From Astragalus membranaceus (Eukaryota; Streptophyta; Magnoliopsida; Fabales; Fabaceae): 64,000 nucleotides of DNA. How positions within the stretch are numbered: the first letter of the stretch is position 1; each line of letters opens with the position of its first letter. Below the pieces are notes generated by a model, which worked only from the letters and a program-made list of their open reading frames with translations, had not been told where the DNA came from and did not search any database. The translations under genes and the position numbers were made by a program. Shown in pieces: positions 11,060 through 19,967 of the stretch. The DNA is taken from positions 163,698,974 through 163,762,973 of the forward strand of contig CM076850.1 in assembly GCA_039519185.1 (NCBI GenBank), in the 5' to 3' direction.

Positions 11060-11920
11060 CCAACAACCAAATAGGACATGGCAGGAACTGGAGCCCAGCA
11101 GCAGGGCGCGAACAGCCAACAGCAACCAACAGAACTGGCGCCCAGCAACAGGGCGCCTAGCAGGCAACAACAGCAACGGAAACTGGCGCCCAGCAACGGG
11201 GCGCCTAGCACAACAGCAACACAGCAGGAACTGGCGCCCAGCAACAGGGCGCCTATCACAACGACAACAAAAACTGACACGGTACCCAGGAACAGGGCGC
11301 CCAGCAGTCCAATAACACAGGAACTGGCGCCCACTGCGCCAAACACCACGGGGCAGCCACATGAGGCGCCCACTACAGCTATCTCAGTAAATTCGACTGC
11401 AGTTGTCCCAGTAAATTCGACAGCTTCTGTCTCAGCAACTTCGACAGCTTCTGTCTCAGCAACTTCGACAGCTTGTCTCAGTGACTTCGACAGGAACTGG
11501 TGCCCACTGCGCCAAACACCACGGGGCAGCCACATGAGGCGCCCACTGCCTCTATCTCAGTAAATTCGACTGCAGTTGTCCCAGTAAATTTGACAGCTTC
11601 TGTCTCAGCAACTTCGACAGCTTCAGTCTCAGCGACTTCGACAGCTTCTGTCTCAGCGACTTCGACAGCTTCTGTCTCAGCGACTTCGACAGCTTCTGTC
11701 TCAGTAACGACAGACTTGGCGCCCAGCAACAGGGCGCCTGATTCAGCAAGGAACACACAGGGACAGTGACACGAACATGGCAGACAGCAACAGCACGGCA
11801 ACTGGCGCCCAGGAGCAGGGCGCCTAGGACAACAACAGCAACATCAGGCTTGGCGCCCAGCAACAGGGCGCCTGAGACAGCAACAACAACATAGACATGG
11901 CGGCCAGCAACAGGGCGCCT
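11060..11920. repeat. GGCGCC-rich minisatellite in solo LTR
   Basis: About eight to ten variable-spaced copies of a unit built on 'aactggcgcccagcaacagg' plus 'gcgcct', with short AAC/CAG-rich spacers. The unit contains an inverted pair ggcgcc...ggcgcc, so each copy can fold. It is open in several frames, which explains spurious Pro/Ala-rich reading frames. Confidence 0.75.
11385..11715. repeat. 18-bp 'TTCGACAGCTTCTGTCTC' minisatellite
   Basis: A head-to-tail array of an 18-bp unit (ttcgacagcttctgtctc plus small variants), in two blocks (11395-11480 and 11565-11705). The blocks are separated by a duplicated 'gaactggygcccactgcgcc...' segment. The same GTCGAA/TTCGAC core recurs in the LTR minisatellite at 39355-39770, although the elements belong to different families. 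Confidence 0.7.
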
Positions 11921-12549
11921 CTTCCAGCAACTAAGACAACAACGACGCAACAACCATCAAACACCACATATGCAAACACAACATCACCAATGGCGCCTAA
12001 GAACATATTTTTCAGACTTTCACCATGATAAATCACCAACACCAAATTACAATGAATCACTAATACGTAACAAAATCACCAAACAATTATCTATCAATCA
12101 TCAAACAACATCATAAGGGTGACATAGAGCCTACTTCCCACATAACCCCCATCATACACCCTATTATAAGGATAGAACCCACCCTTACCTTGGATTGCCG
12201 AACACGATATCTCCTTGCACGAAACTCCGAAGAACCACCGCAACAAAGCTCCTCTCTTCTTCCTCCTTGGTGCACCGTTCCCTTCCTTTCTTTCTTCTCC
12301 TCTTCGCAACTTTCTTTCTTTTCCCTCCAAAAATGCGCTAATGACTAAACCCTAGCCAAGTACTCTCCTTCATGCGCCTAGGCCCTTGGGCTCTTGGATC
12401 ACGGGCCCCCGACTACTACTCAGCTAATTACTAATCATCATCCCCTAATTTAAATAAAACATCATTTTATTAATTATTAAATATGACTATACTAATAAAA
12501 TACCTGAATAATTTAATTAAATAAATAATTAAATTATTTGGGCGTTACA

Positions 12550-13365
12550 GAAAGAGTACTTGGTTGCTCTTTTAAAATAGATTAACCAAGAATGTTTAAA
12601 AGTTTGATTTTGTAAGCCAAGGATGACATAATCCCAAGCTTTGACATAGTCTCAGTAGTTGTATCCAATAGGATCAAAGTTCTGAGAGAATTTTTTGGTT
12701 TTGTTGGGATTTTGGCCAAATTCTGTAGGGGTTAAGACCTTTAGGATTTGGAGGGTTGAATGGGTAATAAAAGATTGGTCTTTAGGGTCCCTGTAATGCT
12801 TGATGGATACAGATTCTGTATCTATGAGAATAAACTCATAGAATAACTGAGTTTTGTTTGGGCTCAAGGGGAGGAAATGGGATTGAGATGGAAAGACTTT
12901 TGAGGGAATCCTGTTTGGATTTTTGTCCATAAACTCAGGCTCAAGGTGGTCCAAGAAAAAATAATTTTCTTTGGGGATGTAATGAACCTGGGTTGTTTGA
13001 GTTTGGTTTGTGGTAATCTGGGATGATCCAGGATTGTTATGGGTTACCATATTTTTCTGGGCTAATATGGCAAGGTCTAGAGAAGGGGTATCTTGGTCGC
13101 TGCCTTCTTCGGCAATGCTGGCCCAAGTCTTTCTGGGAAGATTGATTGCTCCATGTTCTTGAAGAGCAAGGAGGGTTTGGACAGGAAAAGCATAGTCCTG
13201 TTTAGTTTGTTTAGATTGGCTCTAGGGTAAGATTGGATGGGTGTTCTGGGAAGAAGACCCTGTTTGATTTTTGGTGGAGGTTCCTGTAGTAACTGGTAAG
13301 ATACTGGGGTTAATCTTACCTCTGCCCCTACCTCTTCCTCTTGAGGAGGAGGCCCTGGAAGCCAT
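12550..13365 (-). pseudogene. ORF X, N-terminal half (pararetrovirus copy C)
   Basis: ATG at 13365 is followed by Ser residues and an RGRGRGRG tract, typical of nucleic-acid-binding tails. Next come a polar low-complexity region and a more ordered segment. Two in-frame stops break it: TAG at 13222-13224 and TGA at 12652-12654. The frame then runs open to the solo LTR at 12549 and continues at 10070. The start lies about 45 nt after the RNase H remnant. With both halves it would be a 469-residue product; copies A and B have no counterpart after RNase H. Function unknown. Confidence 0.6.
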
Positions 13366-13399
13366 AGTGATTGTAGCCCTGTAAACAATCATAAGAGAG

Positions 13400-13509
13400 T
13401 TAGGCAGGGAAAGTATTATCTGAACCTTTAAGATATCGAAATCAAATATACTTAAGATGTCAAAGATACTCTGAATATTATGTCTTTTGATATAACCATA
13501 ATATGTCAT
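13400..13509 (-). pseudogene. RNase H C-terminal remnant, copy C
   Basis: A short stretch reading SIFDILSIFDFDI followed by a degraded form of the segment that ends RNase H in copy A. The catalytic residues of RNase H and all RT motifs are gone. It shows that copy C derives from a longer genome that once had pol between ORF2 and ORF X. Confidence 0.65.
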
Positions 13510-13520
13510 GAGATTAAAAG

Positions 13521-13990
13521 CTAAAAAAAATGGTTTTTTGAAACAAGGGGATTGATAGTTAAAACTTTTCTTTTATTTAAAAAGGTTTTAACAGGATTAG
13601 AAATAGTATGTGACCTAGCATAGGTGACAAGCATACTAGTACTATTATTGGTTCTGGTATTTGTTCTGACATGGTTTTGCTTAAAATCAGAATTAAAACC
13701 AAGAACAGATAAGTTCTTATGGCTATTATCTGTATCAAAGATATTAGTCAGATAATTAAGCCTAGTGGGTTGCCCCTGATGAAAGACATGAATGCCATTA
13801 ATAGAAAGTTGAAAAGAGAAAAGCAGAGCTGGGGATTCCCAGATAATTCTATTTTCAATGTTCTTGATAAAAGACATGATATTGATGTTGAAACTACTAA
13901 TGGTAGATGAAAGATTGGTAAGCTAGGAATCAGAGCAAGGGCCTTTAAATGATTGATTTAACCATTTATAGATTTTGCTACTCGTTCTGG
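13521..13990 (-). pseudogene. ORF2 C-terminal part (pararetrovirus copy C)
   Basis: Continues the two-knuckle ORF2 from 16553 across the solo LTR in the same frame. One in-frame TAG lies at 13923-13925. The part after the internal Met at 13877 (118 residues) has SPALLFSFQLSINGIHVFHQ and an Asn/Thr-rich tail. I recognise no protease motif or other domain; there is no D-T/S-G triad. It ends just before the RNase H remnant. Function unknown. Confidence 0.5.
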
Positions 13991-16552
13991 TGTAACACCC
14001 GTTTCTACCCATCATATTATTGGTAAAAATATCAGAGTTTTTAAACAATTAAACGAGCGCCACATTTACATCTTGAAAATCACCACGAAAACATACTGCA
14101 AAAATAATTATCTTTCATTCAATAAGCAGCGGAAAATAAAGGGGGTTTTCAACCTCGACAACAGTAACTTCAAAAATGGTTCACAGCGGAATAATCGAAC
14201 AACCATAACTCCAGTTCAATAAAATAACAACATCGGAATTCATAGCCATAAATAAGCGTTCGCCCAACCCCAAGTGTTACATATCAGAGCGACACGACCC
14301 GACTCGATTACATGAAGGTGAACTCCGCCTTCATTCGCTATTACCTGCACGTTACCAACATAGGGGTAACATTGAAACAGAAGGGGTGAGATATCACACT
14401 ATCTAATAAATCGTATGAAAAGCAATATGCATTCGGTCAGGTCATCACATTCATCTCGTCACAATAATCACATAATTTCACTAGTCAATCATGCAGTATG
14501 GAATGCACATGCATGCGGTACCAAGTCACAACGCTGGCCATAGGCCTAAATCACAACGCTGGCCGAAGCCTAATCCACAACGCTGGCCGAAGCCTAATCC
14601 ACAACGCTGGCCGAAGCCTAATCCACATGATATGCATGCGACGCAACGGGTATGCACAACATGTCAGCACAGTCACATATCAGCACAACAACAACGTAAA
14701 TCACCACACTGGCCATAGGCCTACGACATAAAATCATGACAACTACGCAATGCACAACACTGGCCATAGGCCTACGACATAAAATCATGACAACGACGCA
14801 ATACACAACACTGGCCATAGGCCTACGACACCAAATCACAACAACGGCGTAAGACGGGATGCCAACAGCAACAACAACAACAATACACCAGCCCAAAGAG
14901 GCTTCACGACTAAACAACAACAACAATGACGAACAACAAGCTACAACAGGCAACACGTCACGTCAATATCACAACAAACAACAGACAACAAACAGCACGT
15001 CACAACCGCCAACACAATCGCGTCGCAATAATTAATATCGTCGCTATGGAGCAGAACTCCCTCGTCGCTAAGAGAACAATTAACAACTCGGCACTCAGCC
15101 CTCTCAATCATTAACAACGTTTAGCAACCAACAACTTAACCAATCAATTTAGGGCAGCCACACATGGCGCCCAACAACCAACAATTATCAACCAACTAAT
15201 TTAGCAAATTAACAATTAATAATTGACAACTTAATTGGAGCAACAAACCCCACAAAATTCGGAGCAACAAACCCCACAAAATTCGGACAGAATTATTAGT
15301 CATTTTGAAATCAAATCTTCTCCCTCAATTCTCAACGAAATTTAACGCAATCAGTGCCTATTCAGTAGGAAATTAAGTCTACTTTCCAACAAAACAAACC
15401 CCACGAAATTTGGAGGATCAGGGCATTCACAATTAGACAAAAACTGAACATATATCCCAAACCGTCCCAGATTTTTGACCCAATTTGCAACCAAGAATTC
15501 TCCCATTATACTTATCCAAATTGAGTAAAATCAGTGCCTAATTTGTAGAAAATTGTGTCTAGTTTCCAGAAAAACAAACCACATAATTTTCGGACCACTA
15601 GATTGTTCCCAGTTACTGTATAACCGAACCTATACTCAGATCGTTTCCAGAATTTTAACATAACTTGTGACACCTATAACTCGAGCTATACAACTCCAAA
15701 TGCAACCAAACTAGCGCCAAATTAACAAGCATTAAGTCTAGTTTCTAAAAAGGTAAACCACATAATTTTCGGACTGCTAGATTGTTTCCAGAATACACGC
15801 AGAATGCGCCCTATGCGCCCTACAACCAGAAATTTTGTTTAAAATCAACAACACACAACACCAAACACCAACAATCACATCCAAATCATCATCAAACATG
15901 TTAATCATCACCAATCATGTCTAAACACCATTAATCACATTTAATCACCGTCAAAACACATTTAATCATCACCAATCACATACAATCATCATCAATCATG
16001 CTTGGACATCGTCAATTCATGTTTAAACACTTTTAAGCACATATATTCATCATCAAACATAATAAATCCTTAAAACTAAGGTTCTCTGATCTTAATCACC
16101 TAGGGTTCCATTAACCCCCCCACATAGAGACATTCATATGACCCATTAGATAGATAGAACCCCACCCTTACCTTAGTTTGTAGAAATCGAAGATCCTTGC
16201 CCTAGAGCTCCCTCTCCCTCCTTGTGCGCCTCCTTTCCCTCTTCCTTGCTCTCCTAGCCGCGCGCCTACTCTCTCTCACTCTCAACTTTGGTTTTTTTTC
16301 TAATTATGTGAGCAAAACCCTAAAAATTAACTATTTATACTTAGTTAGTCTCATGGGCTTTTTCTACTTAGCTTATGCGACTTAACCCAAACCCTTTTTC
16401 TTTTAACACTTCACTTCTCACTAATACTAACCCCCTCGCAATATGACATAAATTATATTATAACACACAACCAAATGTACTATTATATTATTATCACTTA
16501 ACAACTAAAATAATTACTTAAATAAATTAATCAATTATTTTGGGGCGTTACA
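13991..16552 (-). mobile_element. Solo LTR, chromovirus-type, in ORF2
   Basis: Plus-strand ends are TGTAACACCC and GGGGCGTTACA, with perfect TSD TCTGG at 13986-13990 and 16553-16557. Same family and orientation as the solo LTR at 10071-12549, sharing the 'gttaccaacataggggtaacat...gaaggggtgagatatc' block (14350-14390 versus 10420-10460). It carries its own minisatellites (14525-14625, 14700-14835). 14840-16530 is otherwise AC-rich, non-coding LTR sequence. Confidence 0.9.
14525..14835. repeat. Two 'CTGGCC' minisatellites in solo LTR
   Basis: First block: four copies of a 23-bp unit, 'aatccacaacgctggccgaagcct' with variants (14525-14625). Second block: three copies of a roughly 53-bp unit built on 'caacactggccataggcctacgaca' (14705-14835). 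The second unit contains the palindrome GGCC...GGCC. Confidence 0.75.
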
Positions 16553-17596
16553 TCTGGGACCAGGATTAAGGGTTCTAAGATTACTTTGGATATCGGTATA
16601 CCTACTGGGCTTGTTACCCTTTCTGACATTAGGATCGATCTTAAGGGACTTAAGCTTCCTAATGATCATACAAGATCTCCATTTGTGGTTGGTTTTGTTA
16701 CAGACTAGACAGGTGATAGGTTTTCTATCATGCCGAGGTCTGGGTTTGGGGGTTCTCTTACCACAAGTGCACTTACCACAAGTACAGCAAATGCTAGGAG
16801 TGGTTTGAGGTTCATCTTTGATCTCAGGTTTTTGGGCCTGCTTTCTATTGCGGTTTTTAGGTTTGTAGCCAGGCAGAGGCTGGTTAGGGCAACGTCTGCT
16901 GATATGGCCAAGAATACCACACTTGAAGCAGATGACTCTGTCATAAAAGGTGGCTAGGTTGTCACTATCAGAGGAGCTATGCTTAAACATATTGATAGAG
17001 TTACTACTCTTAGGTAAAGGATTGTCAAGAGTATTTGTCTTAATAAGATCAAGCTGCTCATTGATTTTGGCTAAGAGTTTTTCAGCGTTATCATCATCAT
17101 GGTTAATACGCCGAGGGTTTGGATAGACAACAGGGTTTTCTATCTGGGTAGAAATACCTAATGCTTGAAGGTATCTGGATTGCTCAAAGAGATCTCTGGG
17201 ATCTTTGACTGGAATAGGTTCCTTAGAAGAATCAGGGGAGACCATAACAGGAATAGTCTGCCTTTTGCTACTAGGGTTCTTAGCTGGTTTTCTACCACCT
17301 AAAGGAGCAGATTGGAAAGGGTAATTAATATTCTTTCTAATGGTATACATATGAAACCATTTAAAGAAAGAGATATTAATCTTGATATTTTCGAGAAATT
17401 TATAAAATTTCTCTTGGACGATCTTCCTTTTGTGTCCCTGAAAATGCAGAAAGAACCATTCTCTTTGAGGAGACCATTCCTCAGAATAGAATTCTTTCTT
17501 AAGGGATTCCTTATCAATAATGAACTTAGATAACATCATAAGATTCATTAAGGGAGGAATAGGTTGGAGATTGGATAGATTTGTGATCTTCATCAT
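16553..17596 (-). pseudogene. ORF2 N-terminal part: two-knuckle protein (pararetrovirus copy C)
   Basis: It starts in a different frame, overlapping the movement protein end by about 70 nt. It shares the block around EFYSEEWSPQREWFF with the capsid proteins of A and B, then a Lys-rich linker. At the point where A and B continue into the capsid core, this protein goes straight to a CCHC knuckle (CFKCGILGHISRRC). A Cys-rich patch (CCTCGKCTCGK) and a second CCHC (CLVCNKTNHKWRSC) follow. No capsid GQLKGWW motif is present. Frame is open to 16553, where the solo LTR cuts it; it resumes at 13985. Probably a nucleic-acid-binding accessory protein. Confidence 0.65.
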
Positions 17597-18683
17597 CTTT
17601 CTGATGATAAGAGGTCTTTACAGGGGTTGTGGTTTCAAATCCTTGTAAATGGATAGTGGAACCATCATGAGAAGCTCCAATTTCAGATTTAGAAGGATCC
17701 TTAGAAACTGAAAAGGATCTCCTGGATAGGGTTCTCCTAGACATGGCTGTTCTAAAGTCTTCATCAGAATTGAGGAATCTGTGAATGGAGAAGGAATTTC
17801 TCCTATTGAAGACAAAGTCAACTTTCCCTGATTGATATTGTATGACATCGTGGAACTCTGGTGTTAACCTAGGTGCCGCAGGAGCAACTTTTTCTAAGGT
17901 CCGGGTTTCCGGTAGGGTGATGTCACTCCACTGGATTGTCTTAGGCACAATAATATTGGCCTTGCTATTGTCAGTGAGAAACAAAGTGGTTTCTCCTGAT
18001 TGATGACACTTGGTTTTGAGGAAATTGGATCTGATAGAGTTCATAACCTTGTATTGAACTCTGTATATCAGGGTGATAGGAACAGATCCTTCCTTCATGT
18101 CATAACCATGACATTTGACATTGAGGAAAAGAACATCAAGGATGTTCTTGTCATCCAGACTTACAGTTAAATCAGGAAAACAATTAAAAAAGATCGGGCC
18201 ATGTATGAGGCTAGTTTCAACGGTTCCTAGTAAGGAATCATGAAACTGATTGTGGCGAGCATCTCTTAAACAAAGCAGAACTGCCACGTTAAGAGACTCT
18301 CTGGTTAAAGGTTTCGTACCTACCTGGACACTTCCTATGTGCAAGTAGTTGAAGTTGTTTGATTGATGATCTCTCATACTTTTATCAGAAAGAAGATGAA
18401 GTTCTTCATCATCTTTTCGAAGTAGGATTTTTTGTTCAACTGTTCTGATAATATAATCAGATTTAGAAAAGAAAGATGCTTTGGGTTTATAAAGCTCTTT
18501 GTGGGATATTTTTGGGATATCCCAATTGTCTAAATCTTGGTTGATATTTTCAGAACTGATTTCTTCTTTGAAAATCTTGTTTGAAAAGGATTGGTTTGAT
18601 TGATTCTCATTTAGAGAAGATTGAGAAGATGAAGAGGAAGGTTTATTGGAACAAGAAAAACGTGAGGAAAAGGATTTAAACAT
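17526..18683 (-). CDS. Viral movement protein, 30K superfamily (pararetrovirus copy C)
   Basis: Would move virus between cells through plasmodesmata. The ATG at 18683 is preferred; a GTG-led extension to 18713 is possible. The frame is uninterrupted for 385 residues. After a Ser-rich N-terminus come hallmarks of the plant pararetrovirus movement domain (about residues 80-220): YLHIGSVQVGTKPLTRE, VLLCLRDARH, LIHGPIFFNCFPDLTVSL with the conserved Asp of 30K proteins, and LIYRVQYKVMNS. The C-terminal third is Ser/Arg-rich. It lies directly downstream of the shared leader, in the slot where A and B have capsid. No break is seen in this frame. Expression is not implied. Confidence 0.88.
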   Translation of the reverse strand: MFKSFSSRFSCSNKPSSSSSQSSLNENQSNQSFSNKIFKEEISSENINQDLDNWDIPKISHKELYKPKASFFSKSDYIIRTVEQKILLRKDDEELHLLSDKSMRDHQSNNFNYLHIGSVQVGTKPLTRESLNVAVLLCLRDARHNQFHDSLLGTVETSLIHGPIFFNCFPDLTVSLDDKNILDVLFLNVKCHGYDMKEGSVPITLIYRVQYKVMNSIRSNFLKTKCHQSGETTLFLTDNSKANIIVPKTIQWSDITLPETRTLEKVAPAAPRLTPEFHDVIQYQSGKVDFVFNRRNSFSIHRFLNSDEDFRTAMSRRTLSRRSFSVSKDPSKSEIGASHDGSTIHLQGFETTTPVKTSYHQKDDEDHKSIQSPTYSSLNESYDVI

Positions 18684-19722
18684 AATAATAGAAATAATTT
18701 TTGTTTTCCTCACCCACTAATATCATCGCCTTCACTTGGTTCTGCAGAAATATAAATATTAAAAATGAACTAGTAATTACCTTCTGGAGTATGCTGTGGG
18801 GTTAACCATGTCTTGTTCAATGCTCAGTATAAGGCCATATAGTTGGATATTAAGACTTGAATAAAAGAATTATTTTCTATTTTATACATTGGAGTAATTA
18901 TAACCTTAATTCAGAAAACAATATTAAAAAAAATATTGATATATATTAAACCAGATTAAACAGTTATATTCTAAGTTATATTTGTTTTTAACGTGTATAT
19001 GATCAAAATGGTAAAGAAATTTCACAAAATTTTCCTCTTCAGGCTAAGAATAATTAAGAATAATAAACCTCACTGGGTGGTATTTGACTGCCCTATCACC
19101 ATCAGGGGCTTACGTACTCTTCTACCATTCGACATTAACGAGATATCCAGATATTCTTACCAAAATTCTTAGATCCTTCAGAGTTTGAATGAAAATATTT
19201 GAAAAGAGCTTCTTTTTAAAACAAACATTTAAATATTACAAGATAACATAGAAATATAATATATCAAAGTTAAATATATAGCAGAGTACTTTAGATAATT
19301 GAATTAAGAACACAGGTAAATACTGCAAGGTATAAACATAGATGAATAATAATTTCATGCAATTACCATTATGTTTACTGGTTATAAAATAGTGGACTGA
19401 TTGACTATAGGATTTCTCAAAACCCATGGTCATACCCACATTGGTGGGCCCCCCAAGAGGTGTAAATTGAGAAAATACAGCAGATGAACTGCCCTTCCCT
19501 GACGCCTGTATTGACGTACGCATATGGTGTTTAGCCATAGTCAAGGAGTACACTAATAGTATAACCTTTGATCAATTAATTAATTTCAGAATTAATATCC
19601 ATTAATGACACTTATATGATTATGAACAAATTATGATTAATAACAAAGCATAACTCAGATAAGTAGCCAACAGTTCAAAGTTACTAACTACATTCCTACT
19701 TCCCCATCTGGCTTTGATACCA
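18684..19722 (-). other. Full pararetroviral leader, copy C
   Basis: From the primer site (TGGTATCAAAGCC, 19710-19722, one change from consensus) to the movement protein ATG, about 1 kb. It contains a small ORF (ATG at 19538), an AT-rich tract and a polypyrimidine-TTTCTGCAG block at about 18745 resembling a 3' splice site. It is near-identical to the leader pieces at 6926-7428, 7898-8886 and 36517-36969. In Caulimoviridae such leaders carry short ORFs and a large hairpin used for ribosome shunting. Confidence 0.8.
19236..19538 (-). CDS. Small leader ORF (pararetrovirus copy C)
   Basis: The ATG context encodes MAKHHMRTSIQAS, then a Gly/Ser patch and a NVGMTMGFEKS segment. The first ~54 residues match the small ORFs at 36709 (56 aa) and, before a G-run frameshift, at 8119. 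Here it reads on to 100 residues with an AT-rich hydrophobic tail that is probably not conserved. It could be a leader uORF or a first exon spliced to downstream ORFs. No known domain. Confidence 0.4.
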   Translation of the reverse strand: MAKHHMRTSIQASGKGSSSAVFSQFTPLGGPTNVGMTMGFEKSYSQSVHYFITSKHNGNCMKLLFIYVYTLQYLPVFLIQLSKVLCYIFNFDILYFYVIL

Positions 19723-19811
19723 GTTAGGGATCTTTGACTGGAATAGGTTCCTTAGAAGAATCAGGGGAGACCATAACAGGAATAGTCTGCCTTTTGCTAC
19801 TAGGGTTCTTA
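19723..19811 (-). pseudogene. ORF2 scrap between copies C and B
   Basis: A minus-strand fragment matching about 17205-17285 of copy C (the KDPRDL-adjacent linker of ORF2). It is wedged between the C primer site and the B primer site, which point away from each other. It is a rearrangement product at a head-to-head junction. Confidence 0.75.
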
Positions 19812-19813
19812 AC

Positions 19814-19826
19814 TGGTATCAGAGCC
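19814..19826 (+). other. tRNA-Met primer binding site, copy B 5'
   Basis: TGGTATCAGAGCC. It is followed after ~40 nt by a junction at 'gttact/ccagaagg', where about 970 bp of leader present in copy C are missing. Confidence 0.85.
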
Positions 19827-19967
19827 AGATGGGAAGTAGGAATGTAGTTATTAACTTTGAACTGTTGGTTACTCCAGAAGGTAATTACTAGTTCATTTTT
19901 AATATTTATATTTCTGCAGAACCAAGTGAAGGCGTTGATATCAAAGAGTGAGGAAATTTTTATCATT

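Larger units (their letters stand above)
10071..12549 (-). mobile_element. Solo LTR, chromovirus-type, in ORF X
   Basis: On the plus strand it starts TGTAACACCC and ends GGCGTTACA. It is flanked by perfect 5-bp duplications GAAAG (10066-10070 and 12550-12554). Read on the minus strand it starts TGTAACGCC and ends GGGTGTTACA, like the E2/E3 LTRs, and carries the ATATCTCACCCC block. It includes two internal minisatellites (11060-11920 and 11385-11715). Long frames across 10922-12060 are repeat-derived in several frames and not genes. No internal retrotransposon region remains, so it formed by LTR-LTR recombination. Confidence 0.9.
8887..19722 (-). mobile_element. Endogenous pararetrovirus copy C (movement protein/ORF X type)
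   Basis: On the minus strand the order is primer site and leader (19722-18684), movement protein, two-knuckle ORF2, RNase H remnant, ORF X, then the 3' repeat region. Two solo LTRs interrupt it at 13991-16552 and 10071-12549. Capsid core, protease, RT and most of RNase H are absent. Its leader is near-identical to that of A, and its 3' region shares the tandem-repeat pattern of A and B. It therefore looks like the complementary genome form of the same virus group. Confidence 0.8.

Noticed and set aside
10922..12060. Long Pro/Ala/Cys-rich reading frames on both strands (up to 171 codons)
   Set aside because: They lie wholly in minisatellites of a solo LTR, where period lengths divisible by three keep several frames open at once.
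14525..14835. Possible CRISPR-like array (regular repeats and spacers)
   Set aside because: Plant LTR minisatellite; units are contiguous, with no unique spacers and no cas genes.
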